Assembly: GCA_028599075.1 (NCBI GenBank)
Contig: JAQRMW010000048.1
Coordinates: 1-37,387 of the forward strand
DNA from: Urechidicola sp.
Lineage (GTDB): Bacteria; Bacteroidota; Bacteroidia; Flavobacteriales; Flavobacteriaceae
Direction of reading: 5' to 3'
DNA length: 37,387 nt
A program made the translations under genes and the position numbers. Below, piece by piece: positions 26,654 through 35,337 of this stretch. The notes below the pieces were generated by a model, which saw only the letters and a list, made by a program, of their open reading frames with translations, had not been told where the DNA came from and did no database searches. How positions within the stretch are numbered: position 1 is the first letter of the stretch; each line of letters opens with the position of its first letter.

Positions 26654-27210
26654 TACTTATCATTTTCGTTTAAATATATATTACCTCTAATATTTTTAGC
26701 AATAAATGTTTCTAAATTTTCACTTGCATCAAACCCAATACCATGAATTGTATCTGTTAAAGTATATAATGTAAATGCTTTTTCTGTATAAAAATACTTT
26801 GTTTTTTGATCCCAAAAAAGCTGTTCAGTCATCAGCTTTTTATGCTCTAAATAGTTGTTTATAACTACATGGCCTCTAATTTCAGAATTGCTTGTCTTAC
26901 TATAAATAATTGCATAATTACCTGTAACAACAATTGAGTCCATGTTTTCATCAAGAGTAACTATTCTTACACCCTCAGGAAATTCTGAATATGGATGGTT
27001 TTCGCGATTGCTAAAATTATGCAATAGAGGAGCTTGCAGCTTAGAAGTTACAATACCAGAATCTGTATATATATTATTGATATCAGTAGCAATACCAATA
27101 GGTAAATTTTTGTCTGCTAATAAATCTCTAATTTCCTGTGTACTATTGCCACAAGAAAAAAGCATTGCAGTCATAGAAATAACTGCAATGCTTTTTATTA
27201 TAGTCTTCAT
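26653..27210 (-). CDS. lptC: LPS export protein LptC (lipoprotein form)
   Basis: 185 residues from the ATG at 27210, which starts a lipoprotein signal (MKTIIKSIAVISMTAMLFSC). The frame extends to 27228 but adds only six residues. The body has the LptC/OstA-like beta-jellyroll pattern: SGIVTSKLQAPLLHNF, EFPEGVRIVTLDE, NYAIIYSKTSNSEIRGHVVI and WDQKTKYFYTEK with GIGFDASENLE. LptC bridges the inner-membrane LptBFG complex to periplasmic LptA in LPS transport. E. coli LptC is anchored by a helix instead of a lipid; the lipoprotein form is common in Bacteroidota. Upstream neighbours are a TPR protein and an outer-membrane protein, all on one strand. Confidence 0.87.
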   Translation of the reverse strand: MKTIIKSIAVISMTAMLFSCGNSTQEIRDLLADKNLPIGIATDINNIYTDSGIVTSKLQAPLLHNFSNRENHPYSEFPEGVRIVTLDENMDSIVVTGNYAIIYSKTSNSEIRGHVVINNYLEHKKLMTEQLFWDQKTKYFYTEKAFTLYTLTDTIHGIGFDASENLETFIAKNIRGNIYLNENDK

Positions 27211-27257
27211 AAATTTAGTCAATGTCATACAACAAATGTACTAAATAAATTGCTTTA

Positions 27258-28619
27258 TTATCTAACTCGAACCTTAACAGTTTCACCAATCCAGCAACCT
27301 ACTTTAAAAGTATCTCCTTCTTTAACTCCTTCGTTAAAAATCATTGATTTTGATGGAATGTTAGCTTTATAACTCTTAATGTATTTTCTAGCTTTTGAAG
27401 CAATACTTGGATCAACTTTTACAGCTCTTTCTGCTTTATTTAAAGCTGCAACATATACCATACGTTTAGAAAACTCATTTTCACCACAACTGTTTGCACT
27501 ATTTGCATACATAGAAGCAATCAATAAATATGCTGCACCATTACTTGGATTGTTTTTAATGGCATTATTTGCATATTTTCTTGCTTTACTTTTTTGACCT
27601 TTTTTATTATAATCTTGTGCGATAGTTAATAAGTATTTAGATTTTCTTACAGGGTCAATTTCTAATTCAATTGCTTTTTCACGCATTTCTAGAGCCTCGT
27701 TAGTTTTACCATTATCTTCTAAAATACCAGATAAGAAAATATATGCATTTGAAGACGGATCTGCTAAAGCATATGCGTGAGCTAACTCAACATATAAATG
27801 GTCGTCAGTACATTCTTTTCTAAACATTCTAGACACTGCTCTTTTTAACCATTGGGCATTGTTTTTGTTTGCTTCAAAATCTCTTCTATATAAAGGAGCT
27901 AATCTATCACAAGTTAATAGCTCTTCAATTTTAGCATCTAAACCACCTTTTACAATACCAATATTTTTTAAAGTTGCCTCTGCAATTCTTTTAGACTTAG
28001 CTTCTTTTGAACTTAAGGTTGCACCACCTTCTTCTTTAGAAATTAGCTTACTTAATCTTAATTGATATTTTTCTGTTTTTTTATCTTGTGCATCATTAAT
28101 ATCATCATAAGTGTCTAATATTTTTTGCACATCAATTTCTTTATTTCTTTCTAGTACTACATCAAAATACATGTAGATATTTTTTGCAGACATTGCTGTG
28201 GGATCTGCTTGATATGCTTTATGTAAAATTTGATAAACTTGCTCTTTTGTTACTCCATTTTTATCTAAGAAAGAGGCAAAATCGCTGTACACTTTTCCAT
28301 CCCCCTTAGGGAAATATAATAAACGTTGATCTACAATCTTACTCATCAATCTAATTCCTTCTTCTTTTTGCCCTTTTTCGATCATATCATCTACAATCTT
28401 ATAGCCTAATTTGTAAATATTTACAGTTAATTCAGCACAATTTTCCATTAGGTTATCTAATCGAGGTTTTGCAGCGTCAAAGTTTTTCCCTTGAATTTCA
28501 CCTTTAAACAAATTGTATTCAATAGTACAATCTTGTTGGCTCATTTCTGCCTGAGCGTTAACATTAATTCCTCCAATTAATAGAAATAATCCTACAACGA
28601 TGTGTGTAACTTTCTTCAT
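27258..28619 (-). CDS. Secreted tetratricopeptide-repeat protein
   Basis: 453 residues with a signal peptide (to about NVNAQ, residue 22). The remainder is almost wholly helical, with TPR-like repeats; the clearest are ALADPSSNAYIFLSGILEDNG and KARKYANNAIKNNPSNGAAY. The C-terminal end changes character to beta (EGDTFKVGCWIGETVKVRVR). Four to five cysteines lie in the helical part, including CTDDHLY. No enzymatic motif is visible. It is the gene between an outer-membrane protein and lptC, 14 bases after the former, so it probably acts in the periplasm as a scaffold in the envelope. The exact role is unknown. Confidence 0.8.
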   Translation of the reverse strand: MKKVTHIVVGLFLLIGGINVNAQAEMSQQDCTIEYNLFKGEIQGKNFDAAKPRLDNLMENCAELTVNIYKLGYKIVDDMIEKGQKEEGIRLMSKIVDQRLLYFPKGDGKVYSDFASFLDKNGVTKEQVYQILHKAYQADPTAMSAKNIYMYFDVVLERNKEIDVQKILDTYDDINDAQDKKTEKYQLRLSKLISKEEGGATLSSKEAKSKRIAEATLKNIGIVKGGLDAKIEELLTCDRLAPLYRRDFEANKNNAQWLKRAVSRMFRKECTDDHLYVELAHAYALADPSSNAYIFLSGILEDNGKTNEALEMREKAIELEIDPVRKSKYLLTIAQDYNKKGQKSKARKYANNAIKNNPSNGAAYLLIASMYANSANSCGENEFSKRMVYVAALNKAERAVKVDPSIASKARKYIKSYKANIPSKSMIFNEGVKEGDTFKVGCWIGETVKVRVR

Positions 28620-28633
28620 TTTATTTATTTTAA

Positions 28634-29911
28634 TTAATTAATTTGTCTTCTATTAAACCACTTATCTCCAAATGCAAGAGCAACTCTAAAGTTAAAATAA
28701 CTCTCTTTAGTTAAGCCATTACTTGTGGTTCCTAATTGACCATATTCAAAACTTGTGTCTATTTTAGAAAACCTTCCTATTGGTAAACCTAATCCAAAAG
28801 ATATGCCATAATCATTTATTGAAGTAAATTCTGAACCTGTGTCAGAGCCATTTACCATAATACCCGTATTTTCTAATCTAACACCTGCCCTATAAGACAC
28901 TCTTTGCCAATAACTTGAAATTGAATTATACCTAGGCACATAATACCCACCAATGGCAAATTTACTTGCATTATCATATTGTAGTTTTGGATTATGACCT
29001 ACAAGGTTACCGTTTATCTCAATAGGATCCCTAAAACTATAGTCAACCGCAACTGACCATTTTAGTGGATTGCCTATACTAACTCCTAAATTTGTTTTTA
29101 AAGGTGTTCTATAAATACCTTTACTTCTTACATCTAAAATTGTATCTCTAGGGCTTTCAGCTCCAGATAATGAAACCGAATACAAATATTCATCTGCATC
29201 TGTTTCCAAATCATTTTCAAACTCAATTGAAGTTCCTAAATTAACAAATAAACTCGGTTTAATCTCCTTTTTATATATTACACCTGCTTTTAACCCAAAA
29301 CCATTAGCACCGCCCTCAATTTTATATTTGGTTGCTAAATGAATATCTCTTGTTTGAGAAATAACAGATTTTTCTGTTTTACCAAAAATATATTTCCCTT
29401 CTATTCCTAAACTCAAATTTTTAATTACTTCATATCCCAATCCAAAGAAAACACGATTAGAACCTCCGTCTCCTTCGTATAAACCAGCCTGAATTAATTC
29501 ATCATTTTCATCATAAGTATTCTCTGATATCGTATAGCCTATTGTTGAATTCTGTTGCAATCCAAAAGCAAAACCAGCCTTATCTCCCAATGGAATTCCC
29601 ATTCCTAAGTATGACAAATAAGCATTAGATGAATTATCACTCCCATTATCGTCATTAAACCAAATCGCTCTATTCTCGGCAGCTACAGTATATCTTATAA
29701 GCGTAAATGAAGCATATGATGCTGGATTTGAAAAGCTTAGTTGACCATTAAGACCCGCAGTGCCTATACCTCCCATACTCATCTCTTCAACTGTTTTCGA
29801 CTCTATTTCAGTTCCAATCCCTAAAGCTGAATAGGGCGATGAATCTGCTTTTTGCGCAAAACTTTGAACGCAAAATAAAATGGTAATTACTACCGATAAA
29901 TTCTTAATCAT
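28634..29911 (-). CDS. Outer-membrane beta-barrel protein, FadL-like architecture
   Basis: 425 residues with a signal peptide ending near SFAQ (residue 19). The mature N-terminus DSSPYSALGIGTEIESKTVEEMSMGGIG (key residues YSALGIG, MSMGG) is typical of flavobacterial outer-membrane proteins related to the FadL/PorV group. The rest shows alternating beta strands with aromatic girdle residues, such as NLSLGIEGKYIFG and WSVAVDYSFRDP, and a last strand SYFNFRVALAFGDKWF. Specific transport substrate unknown. Its first eight bases overlap the end of coaX, which ties it to that transcript. Confidence 0.78.
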   Translation of the reverse strand: MIKNLSVVITILFCVQSFAQKADSSPYSALGIGTEIESKTVEEMSMGGIGTAGLNGQLSFSNPASYASFTLIRYTVAAENRAIWFNDDNGSDNSSNAYLSYLGMGIPLGDKAGFAFGLQQNSTIGYTISENTYDENDELIQAGLYEGDGGSNRVFFGLGYEVIKNLSLGIEGKYIFGKTEKSVISQTRDIHLATKYKIEGGANGFGLKAGVIYKKEIKPSLFVNLGTSIEFENDLETDADEYLYSVSLSGAESPRDTILDVRSKGIYRTPLKTNLGVSIGNPLKWSVAVDYSFRDPIEINGNLVGHNPKLQYDNASKFAIGGYYVPRYNSISSYWQRVSYRAGVRLENTGIMVNGSDTGSEFTSINDYGISFGLGLPIGRFSKIDTSFEYGQLGTTSNGLTKESYFNFRVALAFGDKWFNRRQIN

Positions 29912-30638
29912 TCTTACTATTATAAATCAAAATCATATTCAAGCCTTCCAATAAAAAAATTGGATTGGCAAATATGCCATTTTTTAATCGTTTTGCCAAG
30001 AAATTTGTGTCTCCTCCTGTTAAAACAACTGTTAATTTTTTATATTGTTCTTTATATTGACTAATTATTGAATTTATTTCAGCCAAAACACCATTTACAA
30101 TTCCAGAGTGTATGGATTCTTCGGTAGTTTTACCAATTATACTTTTTGGATATGTAAGACCTAGTAATGGCAGCCTATCTGTAAACTTATTTAAAGATTT
30201 ATAACGCATTTTAACTCCGGTAGTAATAGCACCACCAAGATAACTTCCATTCTCATCAACAAAATCATAGGTTATACAAGTGCCTGCATCAATAACTAAA
30301 ACATTTTTACTTGGATATTTAGAAACTGAGGCAGCAGCAATTGCAATTCTATCAACTCCTAAAGTTTGTGGGGTACCATATAAATTATTAAAAGGAACTT
30401 GTGTAGTATGTGATAGCAAAATTAAATGTGGTAACACTTTTTTAATTTCAGACAACTCTGCCTCCGAAAAAATTGCCACAGAAGAAATTATTGACTGATC
30501 AATTAAAAAGTCTTTTTTTATTTTTTTCAATTCAATTAGCAATAAATCTTTTTTACAGACAGTGTTAAACATAAGTTCACTATCCTCAAAAACAGCGAGT
30601 TTTACTTGTGTATTTCCTACGTCTATTATTAAATTCAT
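29904..30638 (-). CDS. coaX: Type III pantothenate kinase
   Basis: 244 residues of the CoaX family, which phosphorylates pantothenate with ATP in the first step of coenzyme A synthesis and is insensitive to CoA feedback. The ASKHA-fold signatures are present: DVGNTQVKLAVFE (residues 6-18), the substrate motif GTPQTLGVDR, VLVIDAGTCITYDFVD and GGAITTGVKMR. It needs a monovalent cation in characterised members. It is first in the run coaX, outer-membrane protein, TPR protein, lptC, small protein, corC-like. TATTTTTG at 30658-30665 (minus) is a possible -7 box. The tRNA-Phe promoter diverges from it. Confidence 0.95.
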   Translation of the reverse strand: MNLIIDVGNTQVKLAVFEDSELMFNTVCKKDLLLIELKKIKKDFLIDQSIISSVAIFSEAELSEIKKVLPHLILLSHTTQVPFNNLYGTPQTLGVDRIAIAAASVSKYPSKNVLVIDAGTCITYDFVDENGSYLGGAITTGVKMRYKSLNKFTDRLPLLGLTYPKSIIGKTTEESIHSGIVNGVLAEINSIISQYKEQYKKLTVVLTGGDTNFLAKRLKNGIFANPIFLLEGLNMILIYNSKND

Positions 30639-30687
30639 TTACTCAAAAAATAAAGTTCAAAAATACAAATGATTTTTTAGTTTTTGT

Positions 30688-30719
30688 TTTGATTAGTTTA
30701 AAAATTACTTCTATATTTG
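30688..30719 (+). promoter_or_regulatory. Promoter of tRNA-Phe
   Basis: TTTG at 30688-30691 and TATATTTG at 30712-30719, 20 bases apart. This is a near-ideal Bacteroidota -33/-7 pair. Transcription would begin about ten bases before the mature tRNA. Confidence 0.8.
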
Positions 30720-30737
30720 CACCCGCAATTAAGCAAT

Positions 30738-30810
30738 GGTACCTTAGCTCAGTTGGTAGAGCAATGGACTGAAAATCCATGTGTCCCTGGTTCGATTCCT
30801 GGAGGTACCA
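30738..30810 (+). tRNA. tRNA-Phe (GAA)
   Basis: 73 bases. The acceptor stem pairs GGTACCT (30738-30744) with AGGTACC (30803-30809), followed by discriminator A. The D arm contains GCTCAGTTGGTAGAGC, the anticodon loop is CTGAAAA within stem ATGGA/TCCAT, and the T arm contains GGTTCGATTCC. The CCA end is not encoded. It has its own promoter and terminator. Confidence 0.98.
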
Positions 30811-30813
30811 CTT

Positions 30814-30848
30814 AAAAACCTTATAAACATTGAGTTTATAAGGTTTTT
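30814..30848 (+). terminator. Terminator of tRNA-Phe
   Basis: Perfect 14-base inverted repeat (30814-30827 and 30835-30848) with a seven-base loop and a following T run, starting four bases after the tRNA. Confidence 0.9.
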
Positions 30849-30909
30849 TTTATTTTAGAACAACAATAAGATTGACAGCAACCAATCTTAATTTAATATA
30901 ACTTCTTAA

Positions 30910-31761
30910 TTAAGGGCGACTAAAAGTAAAGTCATGCATTTTTAAATGCTTAATTAAATCGCCATTAGCATATACTAAGTCAATATCCATTTTTAAATAA
31001 TAATCACCACTAGAAAAATTAAATTCATTGTAAGGCATAAAGTTTTCAGAATCTGAATAAACCGCATTTTCATACCCAGGTCTTAAACTATCTTCTATTC
31101 TTAATTCTCCTTTATCATTACTGTACCTATAACTTGTTGAAGATAAAAACTCGCCTTCAGCGTTTATAAACCTAATAATCATATAGCATAATTTTCCTTC
31201 CATTTTACGAATAGTAAATTTTGTATGAATACGCATCCCGTATTCACTATCATCATTATACACATCATAGTCTATCCATACTTTATCAAATTCAACTTCA
31301 ACATCTTCGGGGTGATAATAATTATCATTTTCAGAAACTTCTATATCATAAAAATCCCAACAACCACTACCCTCACAATTCACTTCTGTCATTGAATATA
31401 TTTTTTCTAAATCATCAATCTTATTAAAATACAGCTTAAACTCTTTAGACTTATTTGCTTGTAAATCTAATGAACCAAAACCACCACTATTTGGGCCATC
31501 CCACCCGTCTTGTTTTATAAGAGCAAATCTATTCCCCTTGAAATCACTTAATATAAATGGACTATCATCTTCAGGGGCATGCAATGTTAAACCAACAGTA
31601 GAATTAGTCTTGGCATTAATTACAACGACAGTATAATCACTAGAATTATAAATATTTATTATTTTAAGGTGGTCTGTTGTTGAGCGCCCAACTTCAACAT
31701 TTTTTTGTGCATTCATCTGTAATGCAAATAGGGCTAGAAATAAAATAAGTAGTTGTTTCAT
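30910..31761 (-). CDS. Unrecognised secreted protein
   Basis: 283 residues with a clear signal peptide (MKQLLILFLALFALQMNAQ). The mature chain is beta-rich and acidic, with many Asp, Tyr and Ser residues. A CEGSGC pair near residue 130 could form a disulfide. Late segments such as GDYYLKMDIDLVYANGDL suggest an Ig-like or jelly-roll second domain. There is no T9SS sorting domain and no lipobox, so a periplasmic location is most likely. I recognise no family. It stands alone between tRNA-Phe and the class V aminotransferase gene. CGAATATA at 31783-31790 reads as TATATTCG on the minus strand and may be its -7 box. Confidence 0.75.
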   Translation of the reverse strand: MKQLLILFLALFALQMNAQKNVEVGRSTTDHLKIINIYNSSDYTVVVINAKTNSTVGLTLHAPEDDSPFILSDFKGNRFALIKQDGWDGPNSGGFGSLDLQANKSKEFKLYFNKIDDLEKIYSMTEVNCEGSGCWDFYDIEVSENDNYYHPEDVEVEFDKVWIDYDVYNDDSEYGMRIHTKFTIRKMEGKLCYMIIRFINAEGEFLSSTSYRYSNDKGELRIEDSLRPGYENAVYSDSENFMPYNEFNFSSGDYYLKMDIDLVYANGDLIKHLKMHDFTFSRP

Positions 31762-31828
31762 ATAGTTTGGAATTTAGTTTAGCGAATATACTTTTTTTTA
31801 CACAAAAAAATTGCATTGAAAATAAAAA

Positions 31829-31863
31829 ATCCGTAGGCTTCTTATAAAAAGAAACTTACGGAT
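31829..31863 (-). terminator. Terminator of the class V aminotransferase gene
   Basis: Fifteen-base stem (31829-31843 with 31849-31863), one mismatch or wobble region, loop of five bases, followed on the minus strand by a T run (31823-31829 reversed). It probably ends the his-thioesterase-aminotransferase transcript. Confidence 0.82.
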
Positions 31864-31901
31864 GCTATACTAATAAAATTTACTTGTTTCGCTAATACTA
31901 A

Positions 31902-33371
31902 TCAATTAAACCAATTATGTGCCAAATCAGTTTCATAAGATTGAGGCTCTACAAAAATAAATTCATTGCTAACAGCTTCAAACTTATAATCTTTAGCCCA
32001 CTCTTTATGATTCTCAGCCACCTCTTTTATAGCCGTACAAATAATTTCAATTTCTTGAGTGGTCATTGTTGGGTGAATAGACATTCTAATCCATCCCGGG
32101 CGCTCAATCAAACAACCATCTAAAATTTGCTTTTCAATTTCTTTAGATGTTTGCTGATCTACATGTAACAAAAAATGCCCGTAAGTACCCGCGCAAGAAC
32201 AGCCTCCTCTGGTCTGAATCCCATAGCGGTCATTTAATAATTTTACAATTAAATTATAATGCGCATCATCTATAAAGAAAGAGAATATTCCTAAACGGTC
32301 TGTATGTCTTTTAGCTAGTAAATGTAAATTTTTAATTTTTGAGAGTTCATTAAAAACAATTGAATTCATTTCATTTTCACGATCATGAATATTTTGAGTT
32401 CCCATTTCTTCTTTTAACTGAATAGAAAATGCAACCCTAATAGTTTGCAAAAATCCTGGAGTCCCTCCATCTTCTCTAGTTTCAATATCCTCAATATAGT
32501 CATGGTCTCCCCATGGATTTGTGTATAAAACTGTACCTCCACCTGGGTTGTCTGGCACTAAATTTTTATATAATTTTTTATTAAAAAGCAATACTCCCGA
32601 TGAACCTGGACCTCCTAAAAATTTGTGTGGCGAAAAGAAGATGGCATCTAAATATGCTGACGCATTCTGAGGATGCATATCAATATCAACATAGGGTGCC
32701 GAACATGCAAAATCTACAAAACAAAGTCCGTTGTATTGATGTACCAATGTCGCTACACCATGGTAATCTGTTTTAATACCTGTTACATTAGAACATGCGG
32801 TAACTGAAGCTATTTTTAGTGGAGTAGCTTCATATTTCTTGAGTAATAACTCAAAACTTTTTAAACAAATTAAACCTTCTTCATCACAAGGAATCACCTC
32901 AACCCTAGCAATCGTTTCTAACCAAGATGTTTGATTGGAGTGATGCTCCATATGCGATATAAAAACCACAGGACGCAAATCTTCTGGTATCTCTGTATGC
33001 TCTTTTAAATTTTCTGATATTTTTAATCCTAAAATGCGCTGAAATTTATTGACTGCCCCCGTCATTCCAGAACCTGTAACAATTAAAACATCATCTTTAT
33101 TTGCCCCAACATGACTTTTGATTTTATTTTTTGCAATGTGATAAGCATGCGTCATTACAGAACCTGTTGTAGAAGTCTCGGTATGTGTGTTTGCCACAAA
33201 AGGCCCAATATCATTCAACATTTTATCCTCTAATGGACGATACAATCTACCACTCGCAGTCCAGTCGGCATAAATAATTTCTTGCTCACCAAATGGCGAT
33301 TCAAATTTTTGACCGATGCCAACAATGTTATTTCTGAATTTTTGAAAGTACTTTTCTAAAGAAGTTATCAT
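31902..33371 (-). CDS. Class V aminotransferase, cysteine desulfurase-like
   Basis: 489 residues from the ATG at 33371; an ATG six codons earlier is less likely. It is a fold-type I PLP enzyme. The PLP-binding Lys is in FFSPHKFLGGPGSSG. Other family blocks are VTGSGMTGAVNKF, ISHMEHHSNQTSW, FVDFACSAPYVDID and the C-terminal RGGCSCAGTYGHFLL, where a Cys could act as the persulfide carrier. At nearly 490 residues it is longer than IscS or SufS (about 400), so NifS-like desulfurase is only one option; related selenocysteine lyases or isopenicillin-epimerase-like enzymes are others. It follows the thioesterase gene by 59 bases at the end of the his transcript. Confidence 0.8.
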   Translation of the reverse strand: MITSLEKYFQKFRNNIVGIGQKFESPFGEQEIIYADWTASGRLYRPLEDKMLNDIGPFVANTHTETSTTGSVMTHAYHIAKNKIKSHVGANKDDVLIVTGSGMTGAVNKFQRILGLKISENLKEHTEIPEDLRPVVFISHMEHHSNQTSWLETIARVEVIPCDEEGLICLKSFELLLKKYEATPLKIASVTACSNVTGIKTDYHGVATLVHQYNGLCFVDFACSAPYVDIDMHPQNASAYLDAIFFSPHKFLGGPGSSGVLLFNKKLYKNLVPDNPGGGTVLYTNPWGDHDYIEDIETREDGGTPGFLQTIRVAFSIQLKEEMGTQNIHDRENEMNSIVFNELSKIKNLHLLAKRHTDRLGIFSFFIDDAHYNLIVKLLNDRYGIQTRGGCSCAGTYGHFLLHVDQQTSKEIEKQILDGCLIERPGWIRMSIHPTMTTQEIEIICTAIKEVAENHKEWAKDYKFEAVSNEFIFVEPQSYETDLAHNWFN

Positions 33372-33430
33372 CAGATTAATTTTATACAAAAGTAAAAAAT
33401 AAAAAGGATGCTTTTAGCTTAAATATATTT

Positions 33431-33841
33431 TTATTCGACAGATAACAATTCTAAAACATCTTCTCTAATTCTTGTTGGTTTTCTTGTCTTTAAATCAAAC
33501 AAGCACCAAGTAGAAACAGCTTTACATAGCAAATCATCACCTTTTAAAATATTCACATACCGTTCAGATTTCACACCTTTAGATTCACCAACCCACGTTT
33601 GGGTTGTAATTTCATCTCCTAAAAAAGCTTGACCAATATAATCTATCTCATGTCTCAGACACACCCAAAAATACTTGGCATTAATTTCGTTATTCGATAA
33701 AATTGCCCAATGTTTTTCTGAAGCGTCATTAACCCATTGCAAATACACCACATTATTTACATGGTTTAATTCATCAATATGATGCGATTCAACTTTTAAC
33801 GAATAGCTATGCGTAACGGTATTTTCTGGAACTGTCTTCAA
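33431..33841 (-). CDS. Acyl-CoA thioesterase, 4HBT hot-dog family
   Basis: 136 residues, the usual length of 4-hydroxybenzoyl-CoA thioesterase-like proteins. HHIDELNHVNNVVYLQWVND (His, Asn and Asp key) is the N-terminal catalytic block, and the Asp follows the first helix as in the family. RHEIDYIGQAFLGDEIT and AVSTWCLFDLKTRKPTRI complete the hot-dog fold. It hydrolyses an acyl-CoA or acyl-ACP whose identity cannot be seen. The start codon is one base past the hisIE stop, so it is cotranscribed with the his genes although it has no known part in histidine synthesis. Confidence 0.87.
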   Translation of the reverse strand: MKTVPENTVTHSYSLKVESHHIDELNHVNNVVYLQWVNDASEKHWAILSNNEINAKYFWVCLRHEIDYIGQAFLGDEITTQTWVGESKGVKSERYVNILKGDDLLCKAVSTWCLFDLKTRKPTRIREDVLELLSVE

Positions 33842-33842
33842 T

Positions 33843-34436
33843 TTATTTTTGTCTGGTTTTTAAAACTTCTACAATATCATTTAATTTAAACCCTTTGGCT
33901 TGCAACAAAATTAAGTAATGAAAAAGTAAATCTGCCGATTCATTTAAAAATAAATCAGCATCATTATCTTTCGCTTCAATCACAACCTCAACAGCTTCTT
34001 CACCAACTTTCTGTGCTATTTTATTGATTCCTTTTTTAAATAGTGATGCTACATAAGATGAATCATCTAAGTTTTCCTTTCTATTTTTAATAGTATTCTC
34101 TAATGTTGATAAAAATCCATATTCCTGAATATTATCTTTTCCCCAACAACTATCTGTTCCTTTATGACAGGTTGGTCCTTTCGGAATGGCTTGAATTAAC
34201 AACGTATCATTATCACAATCATTTTTAATAGAAACCAATTCTAAAAAGCTACCACTTTCTTCTCCTTTTGTCCAAAGTCGTTGTTTGCTTCTGCTAAAAA
34301 AAGTTACACTATTTGTTGTGATGGTTTTATCAAACGATTCTTGATTCATATAGCCCAACATCAACACATTCTTTGTACTTGCATCTTGAATGATGGCTGG
34401 TACTAGTCCTGTTTGCTTATCAAAATTTATATCCAT
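33843..34436 (-). CDS. hisI: Bifunctional phosphoribosyl-AMP cyclohydrolase / phosphoribosyl-ATP pyrophosphatase
   Basis: 197 residues from the ATG at 34436. The frame continues upstream to 34493 through low-complexity TTG/GTT-rich sequence that is not part of the family, so the internal ATG (MDINFDKQTGLVPAIIQD) is chosen. The N-terminal HisI domain has MLGYMNQESF, TFFSRSKQRLWTKGEESG and the zinc-binding GPTCHKGTDSCWG. The C-terminal HisE domain has KVGEEAVEVVIEAKD and ESADLLFHYLILL. It catalyses steps two and three of histidine synthesis. Last his gene of the operon. Confidence 0.96.
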   Translation of the reverse strand: MDINFDKQTGLVPAIIQDASTKNVLMLGYMNQESFDKTITTNSVTFFSRSKQRLWTKGEESGSFLELVSIKNDCDNDTLLIQAIPKGPTCHKGTDSCWGKDNIQEYGFLSTLENTIKNRKENLDDSSYVASLFKKGINKIAQKVGEEAVEVVIEAKDNDADLFLNESADLLFHYLILLQAKGFKLNDIVEVLKTRQK

Positions 34437-34511
34437 TTTTTTTTGTTGATTGTTGTCAGTTGATTGTTGCTGGTCTAAACTAATAACCAACAACCATTTT
34501 CTACCAACTAT

Positions 34512-35267
34512 TTATAATCTCACTTTAATTCCTTGGTTATTTAATTCATTTTTCAAATCTACTATCTCAATTTCTTTAAAGTGAAAAACACTCGCAGCTA
34601 ATGCAGCATCCGATTTTCCTTCTTTAAAAGTATCAACAAAATGCTGTATTGTTCCTGCACCACCACTTGCAATAATTGGAACATTTACTGTCTCTGATAA
34701 CTTTTTTAATGCATCGTTAGCGAACCCATCTTTTGTCCCATCATTGTTCATAGAGGTAAATAGTATCTCTCCTGCTCCGCGCTTTACCCCTTCTTTTACC
34801 CAATCAAACAAATTGAGTTCGGTTTCTACGCTACCACCAACCAAAAAAACTTTCCATTCTCCATCAATCAACTTTGCATCGACTGCCAATACAATACATT
34901 GACTCCCAAATTTATTCGCTAAATCATTAATCAATTGCGGATTTTTTACTGCAGATGAATTGATAGAAACTTTATCTGCTCCTGCCCTCAATAACATATT
35001 TACATCTTTTATGGATGAAATTCCTCCACCAACCGTAAACGGAATATTTACTTTTCGAGCAACTTTCTCTACCATATCTAACAAAGTTTTTCTCCGTTCT
35101 TTTGTGGCAGTAATGTCTAAAAACACCAATTCGTCAGACCCTTCTTTTGAATATCGCGAAGCCAATTCTACAGGATCTCCAGCATCCCTTAATCCCACAA
35201 AATTGACACCTTTTACGGTACGTCCATTTTTGATATCTAAACACGGTATGATTCTTTTAGTTAACAT
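34512..35267 (-). CDS. hisF: Imidazole glycerol phosphate synthase, cyclase subunit
   Basis: 251 residues, standard for HisF. The TIM barrel carries the catalytic Asp11 in [18 protein letters not shown] and the second Asp in VLAVDAK near residue 130. Phosphate-binding turns FTVGGGISS and ASGGAGT are intact. It uses ammonia from HisH to convert PRFAR into imidazole glycerol phosphate and AICAR. It is 75 bases upstream of hisIE and 70 bases downstream of hisA; that second spacer is filled with imperfect TTAGAAGTTA repeats. Confidence 0.97.
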   Translation of the reverse strand: MLTKRIIPCLDIKNGRTVKGVNFVGLRDAGDPVELASRYSKEGSDELVFLDITATKERRKTLLDMVEKVARKVNIPFTVGGGISSIKDVNMLLRAGADKVSINSSAVKNPQLINDLANKFGSQCIVLAVDAKLIDGEWKVFLVGGSVETELNLFDWVKEGVKRGAGEILFTSMNNDGTKDGFANDALKKLSETVNVPIIASGGAGTIQHFVDTFKEGKSDAALAASVFHFKEIEIVDLKNELNNQGIKVRL

Positions 35268-35337
35268 AATACTAAAATTAGAAGTTAAAAATTAGAAGTT
35301 AGAAGCACATTCAATTCGTACTTTTAACTTCGAAAAT

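Noticed and set aside
35272-35310. A possible CRISPR-like or tandem repeat array between hisA and hisF.
   Set aside because: The words are only about ten bases, imperfect and without spacers of constant length, and no cas gene is near.
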